From Dehalococcoidales bacterium (GTDB lineage: Bacteria; Chloroflexota; Dehalococcoidia; Dehalococcoidales; UBA2162): a DNA stretch of 23,542 nt. The position numbers and the translations under genes were made by a program. The notes under the pieces are model-generated. The model was not told where the DNA came from. It ran no database searches and saw only the letters and a list, made by a program, of their open reading frames with translations. The DNA lies in contig CP070645.1 of NCBI GenBank assembly GCA_020354275.1, forward strand, positions 917,663 through 941,204, read 5' to 3'. Below, one piece after another: positions 1-8,082 of the stretch (the first letter of the stretch is position 1; the number at the start of each line of letters is the position of its first letter).

Positions 1-69
1 ATAGTCATAAGAGCAGTTATCTACTCGGTATACTTCAAACTGGGAAGATGGAAGCGTAAGCAGGTCTAG
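1..69 (+). CDS. MATE efflux protein, 3' end only
   Basis: Frame 1 is open from the window edge to a TAG at 67-69 and encodes the last 22 residues of a protein. They read IVIRAVIYSVYFKLGRWKRKQV and closely match the C-terminus of the complete MATE gene that follows (MRALIYSIYFKMGRWKRKEV). It is therefore the end of a tandem MATE-family paralog whose body lies left of the window. The basic tail after the last membrane helix is typical of a cytosolic end. Seen: the near-identical termini. Inferred: that the missing part is a normal MATE transporter. Confidence 0.85.
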   Translation: MVIRAVIYSVYFKLGRWKRKQV

Positions 70-292
70 CATCCTGAACAGCAATCAACCGCACTATCAA
101 GAGCAGCAACATTATATTCAACCACGCCAATAATTACCCGCTTAACCCAAACCGAACCAGCCTAATATCCTACCCTATCTGGAATATCAACCTAGGGAAC
201 TGGAGCAGAACCTCCAGGATGAACCTTTTAGAGATACAGAGGAAGTTAACCGTGGTAATTTTAAATAATTTAAATAATTAAGTTAAGTGCAG

Positions 293-321
293 TAGAAATG
301 CGGGACATAAAGTGCTATAAT
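293..321 (+). promoter_or_regulatory. Candidate promoter for the MATE gene, extended -10
   Basis: The 70-384 region between the two MATE genes is mostly AT-rich and has no other recognisable feature. Within it, TAGAAA (293-298), a 17-base spacer and a perfect TATAAT (316-321) preceded by TGC form an extended -10 promoter. The predicted start near 328 leaves a leader of about 57 bases before the Shine-Dalgarno AGGAAGGA at 367-374. It suggests that the second MATE copy is transcribed on its own rather than by read-through. Confidence 0.5.
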
Positions 322-384
322 TGGGTTTTTAAATGATCAATCAGTTGGCCCGTCTGCCAGCCCACTAGGAAGGATTGCTTATAT

Positions 385-1809
385 TTGATGCGAGAGGGAG
401 GAGGGCCCCGTCCTAATAAGGGCTCTCCAGATGTAGTAGAAGGCCCCGGCCGTAGAAGAGCTCACTTTGACCGAGACTGGACAGAGGGCAATATTGTCCG
501 TAACCTCTGGAGCTTGGCCTGGCCGATGACTGTAAGTGGTAGCGTCCAGATGCTGGGACCCACTATCGATATGATATGGGTAGGCAAGCTGGGGGCAGCC
601 TCAATGGCCGGTGTGGGTGTGGCCGGTATGGCCGTCATGGTGATAAATGCCGCCAGGATGGGTCTCAATACCGGAACCAGAGCCATGCTGGCCCGTTTCG
701 TTGGCGCTGAGGATTTCGAGGGGGCAAATCACATAGCCCAGCAGGCTTTTGTGATCAGCGTTATCTTTGCCGCCGTCATGGCGCTGATTGGGATTATTCT
801 GGCTGACCAGATACTCATGCTGCTTGGGGTAGAAGAGGATGTTATCAGCGAAGGTGCAGCCTATATGCGTATCATGTTCGGCGGCTCAATCTTTATGTCT
901 TTCGGTATGATGGCGCAGGGCACCATGCAAGCCGCCGGTGATACCATGATGCCAATGAAGATTACCATCGCCACCAGGATTTTCCATACATTACTCTGCC
1001 CTTTCCTCATCTTCGGCTGGTCGGTCTTTCCCCGCCTGGGTGTCAGCGGCTCGGCTATTACCAATATTGCCTCACAGGGGTTGGGGGCTGGCATCATGAT
1101 ATGGATTCTATTCAGCGGTCGCAGCCGCTTAAAACCGACTTTAAAAAATTTCAGTTTCGATGGAAATATAATCTGGCGAATTGTTAAAATTGGTATTCCA
1201 GCCTCCGTAACCGGCCTGGAAAGAAGTCTGGCCAACTTTGTGCTGATGTGGCTTATCGCACCGTTTGGCACCTTCGCCGTAGCCGCTCACAGTTTAATAC
1301 AGAGGGTAGACACATTTATACATATGCCGGCTATGGGTATCGGACAGGCTTCGGGCATACTGGCTGGCCAAAACCTCGGCGCGGGTAAACCCGAACGGGC
1401 GGAAAAAACGGGCTGGATATCGGCCGGCATATTCACCTGTGTAATGGTCTTTGGTGCGATAGTGATCTGGTTCTGGGCCGAGAACATAGTCCGTATATTC
1501 AATAGCGAGCCTGAGCTGGTAAAAATTGCCAGTGCTTTCCTGAGGATAGAAATAGTCAACTACATGGTGTTTGGCCTGGTAATTGTCATCACCCAGTGCC
1601 TCAACGGCATTGGCGACACCATTCCAACCATGCTGACCACCCTGGTAACTATGTGGGGCGTGCAGGTACCCATGGCCTATTTCCTGCCCAAAATCACCAA
1701 TCTGGGAGTCTATGGAGTACGCTGGGGAATAGTGAGTGCCATCGCCATGAGAGCCCTTATCTATTCAATATATTTCAAGATGGGAAGATGGAAGCGGAAA
1801 GAAGTCTAA
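385..1809 (+). CDS. MATE family multidrug/Na+-type efflux transporter
   Basis: A 474-residue integral membrane protein with the usual MATE length and about twelve hydrophobic helices. The N-terminal half carries the family-like segment WPMTVSGSVQMLGPTIDMIWVGKLG (split here: WPMTVSGSVQ then MLGPTIDMIWVGKLG), and the second half has the matching GIPASVTGLERSL and MGIGQASGILAGQNLGAG segments. MATE proteins export drugs or metabolites from the cytosol using H+ or Na+ gradients; the substrate cannot be told from sequence. The first codon is TTG at 385, followed at once by ATG at 388. AGGAAGGA (367-374) is 10 or 13 bases upstream, so either may be used. A hydrophilic, proline- and glycine-rich extension of about 30 residues precedes the first helix. 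It follows a truncated paralog (1-69) and probably has its own promoter. Confidence 0.93.
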   Translation: MMREGGGPRPNKGSPDVVEGPGRRRAHFDRDWTEGNIVRNLWSLAWPMTVSGSVQMLGPTIDMIWVGKLGAASMAGVGVAGMAVMVINAARMGLNTGTRAMLARFVGAEDFEGANHIAQQAFVISVIFAAVMALIGIILADQILMLLGVEEDVISEGAAYMRIMFGGSIFMSFGMMAQGTMQAAGDTMMPMKITIATRIFHTLLCPFLIFGWSVFPRLGVSGSAITNIASQGLGAGIMIWILFSGRSRLKPTLKNFSFDGNIIWRIVKIGIPASVTGLERSLANFVLMWLIAPFGTFAVAAHSLIQRVDTFIHMPAMGIGQASGILAGQNLGAGKPERAEKTGWISAGIFTCVMVFGAIVIWFWAENIVRIFNSEPELVKIASAFLRIEIVNYMVFGLVIVITQCLNGIGDTIPTMLTTLVTMWGVQVPMAYFLPKITNLGVYGVRWGIVSAIAMRALIYSIYFKMGRWKRKEV

Positions 1810-2005
1810 TTACCGTGAACCAGAGTCCTCGGTTATTTAAGGTTACCAGCATCTTCTCGTAACTACCGTACCCACCTATCTAATTCTGCAAACAAACGGG
1901 AACAACTAAACCAACGATTTGACAGTGCTACCCGGAAAAGGCACACCTCTTAAGCCCTTTAATATAACTAACTCACCCCCGATACAAACTCTTATCCGCC
2001 TTAAC

Positions 2006-3034
2006 TCACCTTGTTGAAGTCGCCTTGACAAAATTAGCCACCAGCTGAACAAACATGACTATGGTGGCGACACTGATACCAATGGCAACGGCAATCAATG
2101 TTATTCTAACCACTATCGAGACAACATTGGCGATAGCCACACCGGGAATCGCGGCAAAATTGAAAGGGAATATGGTCAACAGACTGACCACCGTTACAAT
2201 GCCCAATATGTTCAGGGCAATAAGAATCATTTGCCTTAACCAGTATTTGTCGTAGACCATAACCAGGATATGCCCAGCTATTGAAAGGACCAATGTGGTA
2301 ACCAGAATCGGCAGCCAGAGGAAATAGTCATCGGTCAACAAAGGGTATCTAGTCCATGTAGTAACACCACGGAACGTATCCGGGTTGTAATAGGCTATGT
2401 ATTTATAGAAAAAAGAAAAGAATATTAGCAGGATTACACTCCAGGCGATGACCAGGCTTGAACCGGTGGTCCTGGCAACCCTGGTATTGGTGAAGTAGGT
2501 ATCCATTCTCTGTTGAATACCCGTTATCTTAGTAGTATCAGCCAAACCCTGTCCGGGCGGTGCCGCGTGTTCTGCAGGCTCTTTCACTTCAGCTGATACG
2601 GCCTCCGGCTCTGTCACGGTTTCCGCAGGTGGCATTGACTTCTCGGCAATGTCTCCAGCTACCGGGATTTTATACAACTCACCCTGATAAGCCTTAATCA
2701 TAAGTACAATCCACAATATTAAGGCCACTATTCCAGTAGCTACACCCAGAAAACCGCCGATGAAGGGTATCAGGTTCAAAAGGCCGCTGACAACTGTTAT
2801 AACCCCGAAAACAACGATCGACTGTACGGCGTGAAAGCGGATAAATCGGTTTTTCTGCTCGATAATTAGGAAAACGATACCGGTAATCCACCCGGCAAGG
2901 TAACACAACAGACCGGCAACATTCGGGGCCAGGCCCGTCGTTGAATCACCAGATATCCTCTGTTGCCGCTCGCCCTCTATCCGCGCCTTCTCTTCTTCGT
3001 ATATCTTTTTCCTTTCTTCCGGCGAAAGTCCCAT
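2006..3034 (-). CDS. DUF4870-type multi-helix membrane protein, function unknown
   Basis: A 342-residue protein. The ATG at 3034 is preferred over an upstream in-frame codon because AGGAGGT (3047-3041 on this strand) sits 6 bases before it. Residues 1-33 are highly charged (SPEERKKIYEEEKARIE). Residues about 35-125 form a DUF4870/Tic20-like domain of three hydrophobic helices with the characteristic pattern of a helix, EQKNRFIRFHAVQSI and two more helices. A flexible proline/alanine/glutamate linker spans about 130-165. The C-terminal half, about 190-340, has four more predicted helices and resembles no family I can name. Many DUF4870 proteins are near 110 residues, so the second membrane domain is an addition. 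The role is unknown. Confidence 0.8.
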   Translation of the reverse strand: MGLSPEERKKIYEEEKARIEGERQQRISGDSTTGLAPNVAGLLCYLAGWITGIVFLIIEQKNRFIRFHAVQSIVVFGVITVVSGLLNLIPFIGGFLGVATGIVALILWIVLMIKAYQGELYKIPVAGDIAEKSMPPAETVTEPEAVSAEVKEPAEHAAPPGQGLADTTKITGIQQRMDTYFTNTRVARTTGSSLVIAWSVILLIFFSFFYKYIAYYNPDTFRGVTTWTRYPLLTDDYFLWLPILVTTLVLSIAGHILVMVYDKYWLRQMILIALNILGIVTVVSLLTIFPFNFAAIPGVAIANVVSIVVRITLIAVAIGISVATIVMFVQLVANFVKATSTR

Positions 3035-3186
3035 ACCCACACCTCCTATAAGACTAAGATAATACCCAGGCAATTAGCATGTATTTACAGAATATATATT
3101 ATCCCAATAGTTTTACTACGGGCAAAATATTAAATAACGGTAGAATGACCAGAAAAGGACGGAACCTTTCAGGTTATTTTATGACT

Positions 3187-3221
3187 TGAAGTAGCGTAGG
3201 AAGATTAAATCCGTTACTTCA
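3187..3221. repeat. Inverted repeat downstream of radC, possible terminator
   Basis: TGAAGTAGCG (3187-3196) and CGTTACTTCA (3212-3221) form a 10-base-pair arm with one G-T mismatch and a 15-base loop. It lies 13-47 bases after the radC stop on the minus strand. There is no long T tract after it, so intrinsic termination is possible but not shown. Confidence 0.35.
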
Positions 3222-3233
3222 CCAGGAGTACCT

Positions 3234-3944
3234 TTAGAAAAGCCCCCTGCTCTTCAGGCTGAGGTGTTTTTTATCGCTAAAGATAATGTGGTCCAGGACA
3301 TCTATCCCTATTATCTCTCCCGCCTGATTTAATCTCTCTGTTAACTTTATGTCATCTTCTGAAGGCTCAGGATTACCTGAGGGGTGATTGTGAACGAAGA
3401 CTACCGAGGCGGCACTGGCCGATATAGCCTCCTGAAAAGCCTCCCTGGGATGAACAATGCTGCTATCCAGGCTACCGATCGAGACCTCCGAGATTTTTAT
3501 CAGCTGGCCTCTGGTATCAAGCAAAAGAGCCAGGAAATACTCCTTCTTCTTGCCTTTCAACCTCCCCTTTACCAGATTGACAACCTCGTCAGGGGTTTTA
3601 ACAACTGGCTGTTCCCCGGGCTGCGTCATATCTTCCAGCCGATTGGCCAGCTCAAAAGCGGCCTTTATCTGGGTTGCCTTGGCCAGGCCAATCCCCCTGA
3701 TTTTGGCCAATTCCTCTATTGAGGTAGAAGCCATTCCGCTCAGACTACCGAACCGGCTGAGCAGCCTTTGCGCCGTAACCGTTACCGACTCACCAGCAAT
3801 ACCACGCCCCAGAATCACAGCCAGAATCTCCTGACTGGACAGGGCTTCTGCGCCGTACTTCTGTAACCTCTCCCTTGGCCGCTCCGCCAGTGGTAAATCG
3901 TGGATGGTAAATGATGTACCCTGTTTTTGATCAGGCTTCTTCAT
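3234..3944 (-). CDS. radC: RadC-like JAB/MPN domain protein
   Basis: A 236-residue protein of normal RadC length. Residues about 20-105 hold the N-terminal UPF0758 region and a helix-hairpin-helix (LAKIRGIGLAKATQIKAAF, 79-97). Residues 115-236 form the MPN domain with the JAMM metal motif H185-N-H187-PSG, S195 and D198, so the catalytic metal ligands are intact. RadC was named for DNA repair, but that role is disputed; the domain suggests a metal-dependent hydrolase acting near DNA. The ATG at 3944 has no Shine-Dalgarno site, but a promoter-like pair ends 8 bases before it, suggesting a nearly leaderless mRNA. The gene is followed at a distance by the DUF4870 gene on the same strand. Confidence 0.93.
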   Translation of the reverse strand: MKKPDQKQGTSFTIHDLPLAERPRERLQKYGAEALSSQEILAVILGRGIAGESVTVTAQRLLSRFGSLSGMASTSIEELAKIRGIGLAKATQIKAAFELANRLEDMTQPGEQPVVKTPDEVVNLVKGRLKGKKKEYFLALLLDTRGQLIKISEVSIGSLDSSIVHPREAFQEAISASAASVVFVHNHPSGNPEPSEDDIKLTERLNQAGEIIGIDVLDHIIFSDKKHLSLKSRGLF

Positions 3945-3952
3945 ACTGTTTT

Positions 3953-3981
3953 AGTTTAGCTCAGGCGTTCCTAATCTTCAA
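3953..3981 (-). promoter_or_regulatory. Candidate radC promoter with near-leaderless start
   Basis: On the minus strand TTGAAG (3981-3976), a 17-base spacer and TAAACT (3958-3953) are followed after 8 bases by the radC ATG. Each box matches the consensus at 4 of 6 positions, so the call is weak alone. It fits the same geometry as the better nfi promoter. Confidence 0.35.
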
Positions 3982-4091
3982 GGTGGAACACAGTCAAGCC
4001 ACGCTACCAAATGCCCGTAGTCTAGGGCTAACCAAGATATCCTTTGTATAGTGTTTAGTAAAAGCGAATGTATCCTATTTCTGGCATGTGG

Positions 4092-4721
4092 CTATTTAAA
4101 AAATGGAAGAATATCCAACAAATCGTCTGTCTCGATGGAGTGGGTTGCGAGTTTTTTCGTCTCCCCATCTGCGTTAAGTACAATCGACGTACCAACTTCT
4201 TTGAATACTGGATGGTCTGATTTGGAATCGCCTATTGCGATGGTATCGCTAGCCGGAATGTTATAATCGTTACAGACGCTCAGAAAATATTGGAGCTTAT
4301 CTTGCGCGGTGCAGAAGTTCTCTAATTCGCCGGTTAGGATATCATTCTGTATTTTCATTCCCGTCCCGCAGTAAGAGTCAAATCCATATTCTGTAGCAAA
4401 AGGCTCCACGAGAAAATCCCACTGGATTGATGCAAGAATAAGGATTAAACCGCGTTTCTTCAATTCAGTCACTGTCGGTTCAATATTGGCTATCCTGGGT
4501 ACATCTGACAACAATTCTTTTATAGTCTCCGTGGAAATCCCTTTAAATAGATTCGCTGTATCTTGTGCCACTTTCTTGTTATCGGGAAGAAGTCCCAATC
4601 TTTCCTTTTCTTCATACTCCAGGATCATATCAAGAAATCCCAACTTCTCCGCTATAAACCGAAAAGTATTCGTTTCAGTTACCAGAGTGCCGTCCAGATC
4701 AAAACAAGCTAATCTGATCAT
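4092..4721 (-). CDS. HAD-superfamily phosphatase (HAD-IB/SerB-like)
   Basis: A 209-residue hydrolase if begun at the ATG at 4721; a TTG seven codons upstream (4742) is also in frame. Motif I is FDLDGTLV with nucleophile D8 and D10. A cap region rich in E/K follows (about 15-75). Motif II is likely ILASIQWDF, with S in the usual place. Motif IV is GDSKSDHPVF, with two aspartates for Mg2+. The size and cap position suggest subclass I, near phosphoserine phosphatase-like proteins; the substrate is unknown. By eye the gene is more AT-rich than its neighbours, which may indicate transfer. No Shine-Dalgarno is visible. A weak TTGAGC-18-CATAAA pair ends 10 bases before 4721, which favours that start. 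Confidence 0.85.
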   Translation of the reverse strand: MIRLACFDLDGTLVTETNTFRFIAEKLGFLDMILEYEEKERLGLLPDNKKVAQDTANLFKGISTETIKELLSDVPRIANIEPTVTELKKRGLILILASIQWDFLVEPFATEYGFDSYCGTGMKIQNDILTGELENFCTAQDKLQYFLSVCNDYNIPASDTIAIGDSKSDHPVFKEVGTSIVLNADGETKKLATHSIETDDLLDILPFFK

Positions 4722-4789
4722 CACTAAAGTTTTTATGTTCAATTCATTGCCACATGCTCAATTAAACAAACCCATTGCTAAATCAAACG

Positions 4790-5941
4790 CTAAGGAAGTG
4801 ATGTTGTCGCCGTGCCTACCGGGTATTTCTGTTTAATTTCAGTACGCCACAGACTATCCAGACCTTCCATATCAAAGCCATAGACCGTCTCTAGGGCTCC
4901 ATCATAGCTGCTACCCCGGCTAAAGGTATTTAATAGCTCCAGCATTTTAGCTTGTCCATAACCATCAATAAGGAATTCCACCAGGCTGTAACTCTGAGCA
5001 TAGGAAAGATACGACCGGTCAGCATAGGCTGAGAATGGGCTGGCCAGGCTGCGCACCGAGATTAGATTGTCATCCCTGATTCCCTTCTCTAGATAGGCGA
5101 TAAAAGTTGCCCCCATTTCACCCTCATTATACATGGCCAACCCTTCACTGAGCCAGGTTGGTATCTGGTTATAGGGATTGAAAACCATCTGGTGCACTAT
5201 CAGGTGTGCCAGCTCATGAGCGATTGCCCCCTTCCCCCAGGCAAGGTTACCGGGGTTAATGCCGATAACGATCACCCCGTGCCGGGTATAAGCTGCCCCG
5301 CCCGTCCACTCCTGCGGGAAAATCATAGCGCCTAACAGTTCCTGGGAACTGGCATAGATATATAGACTGACTTCTTTCCTGGGATAAGCGCCGGTATCCT
5401 CGGCCAGCCGGGATAGTGCCAGCTGGGCAGCGGACATTATCTCTTCAGCAAAGGACCGGGCTCCCTGGTACCAGTAAACAGTAACTTTGTCCTCGGTAAT
5501 ACTCTGCCAGAGATAACGGTCGTCATTATACTGGAGCATAGCCGGAGCCGTCGTAATATCATCGCCGTCAGTATCTTCTACCGTCCACCAGTATTCAACA
5601 ACTGTTCCGGGGGGCAGCCCGCCGGTCCTTCTCATATCCCAGGTCCACTGAACATCAACAGCAGTACCGGGCAAAAATTCGATGAATACCTCACTGACCA
5701 CTTCGGCGAAGCTATCCTGTTCAACGGTATAATGTAAACGTATATCGTTAATATCGGCATCACTTTCCGCCGATAGTTCAAAGTGGAGGTTTAAGGGAAA
5801 CTCCACCTCGGCCGAATAGGTGCAGGTTATACCATCAGCCGAATAATTATAGGCATTTGAATTCCCCTCTTCATCTGCCTGTGGAAACAAGCACAATGTC
5901 AGGGTGAAAAGGATACTGAGAGAGAAATTCCTTAACTGCAT
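4790..5941 (-). CDS. Secreted or membrane-anchored HExxH metallopeptidase (peptidase MA-like)
   Basis: A 383-residue protein from the ATG at 5941. It begins with a signal peptide: MQLRN, a hydrophobic stretch SLSILFTLTLCLF, then a polar region. Residues about 30-150 look like a beta-rich extracellular domain. The catalytic part has HELAH (H242, E243, H246) with a third ligand glutamate in WLSEG (E266), the gluzincin arrangement seen in the peptidase MA family. It should therefore be a zinc peptidase outside the cytoplasm, with unknown substrate. The frame extends upstream to 6031, but that extension would bury the signal peptide. A promoter-like pair ends 6 bases before 5941 and no Shine-Dalgarno is present, so I prefer 5941 as a leaderless start. 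Confidence 0.85.
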   Translation of the reverse strand: MQLRNFSLSILFTLTLCLFPQADEEGNSNAYNYSADGITCTYSAEVEFPLNLHFELSAESDADINDIRLHYTVEQDSFAEVVSEVFIEFLPGTAVDVQWTWDMRRTGGLPPGTVVEYWWTVEDTDGDDITTAPAMLQYNDDRYLWQSITEDKVTVYWYQGARSFAEEIMSAAQLALSRLAEDTGAYPRKEVSLYIYASSQELLGAMIFPQEWTGGAAYTRHGVIVIGINPGNLAWGKGAIAHELAHLIVHQMVFNPYNQIPTWLSEGLAMYNEGEMGATFIAYLEKGIRDDNLISVRSLASPFSAYADRSYLSYAQSYSLVEFLIDGYGQAKMLELLNTFSRGSSYDGALETVYGFDMEGLDSLWRTEIKQKYPVGTATTSLP

Positions 5942-5947
5942 ACTATG

Positions 5948-5976
5948 AGTGTAATGCAAGGTATTTGATTTGGCAA
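5948..5976 (-). promoter_or_regulatory. Candidate leaderless promoter of the HExxH peptidase gene
   Basis: Reading the minus strand, TTGCCA (5976-5971), a 17-base spacer and TACACT (5953-5948) are followed after 6 bases by the ATG at 5941. The usual -10 to +1 distance places transcription start on the A of ATG. The boxes match 5/6 and 4/6. Confidence 0.5.
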
Positions 5977-6146
5977 GAAAGCAGGGATATACGTTTTTTA
6001 CCGGCATGATATTCATTAACTTTAATAGCACGCAGGCTCAACTAAAGGTCAACCGGTGGCCTGGCACGATAAACGCTTGGTATGGTAATATCGGGTCTGA
6101 TAGCAGATACAGGAGAAGAAGGCAACTGACCGAAGTGGAGGCTAAC

Positions 6147-6830
6147 ATGGCATATGAATACGAAATAAACGAGCTGGCCAAGGAAGAGTCCTGGCGGATG
6201 TTCCGCATTTTGGGGGAACTGGTAGAGGGTTTTGATAAACTGACCGGCATTGAACCAGCCGTTAGCATATATGGGTCAGCCCGGGTTACTGAGGATAGCG
6301 AGGTATATCAAAAGACACGGGAAATAGCCCACAAACTCGGTAAACTAGGTTTCTCGATTATTTCAGGCGGCGGACCTGGCGTAATGGAAGCGGCCAACAG
6401 GGGGGCCCAAGATGCCGGGGCCAAATCAATCGGCCTGAACATCACCTTACCCGAGGAACAGGAGCCGAATTGCTACGCGACACTGTCAATAACGTTTAAC
6501 CACTTCTTCGTCCGTAAAGTCATGCTGGTAAAATACGCCATCGCCTTCATTGTAATGCCCGGCGGCCTGGGCACACTTGATGAATTGACTGAAGTATTGA
6601 CCCTGATGCAAACCCACAAGATAAAACCGTTCCCGGTAGTGTTACTGGACACCAAATACTGGGAGGGATTCCTGAGCTGGCTCAGGAGTCATGCCCTGGA
6701 CTGGGGCATGATCTCTGAGGAAGACTTTGACCTGCTCAGAATATGCGATGATGCCGATACGGCCGTCGATATCGTGCAGCAATGGTGCTTGAAGCACGAA
6801 ATAGTGGGCAGGAGAGCCCTGACCGAATAG
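6147..6830 (+). CDS. LOG-family Rossmann-fold protein (TIGR00730 type)
   Basis: A 227-residue cytosolic protein. The ATG at 6147 is chosen because GTGGAGG (6136-6142) lies 4 bases before it; the longer frame from 5970 has no homology-like content and runs through the upstream promoter region. Family motifs are GGGPGVMEA (74-82) and PGGLGTLDE (138-146), with the conserved R123-K124 pair in FFVRKVML. Members are LOG/lysine-decarboxylase-like proteins; several hydrolyse nucleoside 5'-monophosphates to free base and ribose phosphate (cytokinin riboside phosphate phosphoribohydrolase). PGGxGTxxE supports that activity, but the physiological substrate here is unknown. It runs convergent to prfB with 64 bases between stops and no clear terminator. 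Confidence 0.92.
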   Translation: MAYEYEINELAKEESWRMFRILGELVEGFDKLTGIEPAVSIYGSARVTEDSEVYQKTREIAHKLGKLGFSIISGGGPGVMEAANRGAQDAGAKSIGLNITLPEEQEPNCYATLSITFNHFFVRKVMLVKYAIAFIVMPGGLGTLDELTEVLTLMQTHKIKPFPVVLLDTKYWEGFLSWLRSHALDWGMISEEDFDLLRICDDADTAVDIVQQWCLKHEIVGRRALTE

Positions 6831-6894
6831 AACTCAAAAGGACTTTCACCAATTAATGGGGGGCTCCAGTATCGAGACGCAACATCACCAGTCC

Positions 6895-8002
6895 CTACAG
6901 GTCATTTTGCGTACCCAGTAGAGAACGGAGATAAGCGGTGATAAAGCCGTCCAGGTCACCATCCAGTACAGCATCCGTATTACTGGTTTGATAATCGGTT
7001 CTGTGGTCTCTAACCATCCTGTAGGGATGAAGAACGTAGCTCCTGATCTGGCTCCCCCACCCGGCAGCGATACGCTCCCCTTTCAACCTGTCTCTCTCTT
7101 CGGCTCTTTCCGTAAGCTCCAGCTTCAATAATCGAGACTGGAGGATCTTCATGGCAATTTCCTTGTTCTGGTACTGAGAGCGTTCACTCTGGCAGGTAAC
7201 CACCAGGCCTGTGGGCAGGTGAGTGATTCTGACGGCACTGCTCGTTTTCTGCATATGCTGTCCGCCCGGGCCACTCGACCGGAAAACGTCAATCCTTAAA
7301 TCGTCGGGTTCTAACCTGACATCACTTTCTTCTTCAGCCTCCGGCATAACCTCCACCAGGACAAACGAGGTATGCCGGGCATGGTCGGAATCAAATGGAG
7401 AAAGCCGGACCAGGCGATGGACACCGTGCTCTGACTTCAAATAGCCAAAGGCATAATCGCCGCTAATATCAATGGTGACACTCTTTATCCCCGCTTCATC
7501 ACCCGGTGATGTATCCAGCACTTCCGCCTGATAACCTCGGCGTTCCGCCCAGCGAAGATACATCCTGAGCAGCATCTCGACCCAATCCTGGGATTCGGTA
7601 CCTCCGGCTCCCGCGTGAATGGTCAGGATGGCGTTCCTGGAATCATATTCGCTGCTGAAAGCCATCTCCAGTTCCAGTTCGTTCAGAATGGAAGCCACCG
7701 TATCTATTTCAGAATCGACCTCTTCCCTGAACGAAGCCTCCTCTTCAACCAGCGACATGGCCTCAGCAATATCGGCAACCCGCTGTTCCAGACTCCGCCA
7801 CCTCTCCACCATTTTCCTCTGCATGGCCAAACGACGCATTACGCCCCGGGCCCTGTTGTTATCCGACCAGAAGTCCGGTTTGGCCGCCTGTTTCTCTAAA
7901 TCAGCTACTTCTTCTTCCCTGCCGGGAATGTCAAAGACGCACCAGTGCCTTGGATATTCTGTCCTGTAAACCGTCTAACCTATCGCTAAGTTCCTGTACC
8001 AA
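6895..8002 (-). CDS. prfB: Peptide chain release factor 2, with programmed +1 frameshift
   Basis: RF2 ends translation at UGA and UAA on the ribosome. The obvious open frame begins at 7839, but the real gene starts further upstream. A TTG at 8002-8000, after GAGGGGG, opens 23 codons (MVQELSDRLDGLQDRISKAL and VRL) that end at TGA 7933-7931 within CTTTGAC. Skipping the T continues as DIPGREEEVADLEKQAAKPD then FWSD and joins the main frame, giving 368 residues, close to the usual 365. The stop-decoding tripeptide SPF is at 201-203 and the catalytic GGQ at 246-248, in SSGPGGQHMQKTSSA. Translation is self-regulated: when RF2 is scarce the ribosome pauses at UGA and shifts. The gene lies downstream of nfi on the same strand, with 80 bases between. 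Confidence 0.95.
7930..7936 (-). promoter_or_regulatory. prfB +1 programmed frameshift site CTTTGAC
   Basis: The slippery codon CTT is followed by the in-frame stop TGA and a C, the weak termination context used in most bacterial prfB genes. Three bases upstream of CTT lies GGTG, complementary to part of the anti-Shine-Dalgarno. This is where the stimulating site normally is (AGGGGG in E. coli), but here it is weaker. AAGG occurs further upstream, too far for the classical spacing. Confidence 0.93.
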
Positions 8003-8082
8003 TTGACCCCCTCAGATATAATAATAATTTTAACAAGCAAACACCTGCGTATCTCTACTATACTCATTAGTTATAACCGTTC

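Noticed and set aside
861..1271. Minus-strand ORF of 136 codons inside the MATE gene
   Set aside because: It is a shadow frame of a clear membrane-transport gene and has no protein-like features.
1810..2005. Intergenic stretch between the MATE and DUF4870 genes
   Set aside because: Searched for a terminator, small ORF or RNA gene; only a weak 5-bp GTTAC/GTAAC pair near 1840-1865 was seen.
3163..3175. Small hairpin AACCT-TTC-AGGTT followed by ATTTTAT on the plus strand
   Set aside because: No plus-strand gene ends here, so it has nothing to terminate.
5942..6031. Upstream extension of the HExxH peptidase reading frame by 30 codons
   Set aside because: It would place 30 residues before the signal peptide and run through the likely promoter.
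6062..6078. TGGCACG with GC 10 bases on, resembling a sigma-54 -24/-12 promoter before the LOG gene
   Set aside because: The -24 element is perfect, but the -12 reads ACGC instead of TTGC. The upstream region shows no activator sites, and one match of this kind is expected by chance.
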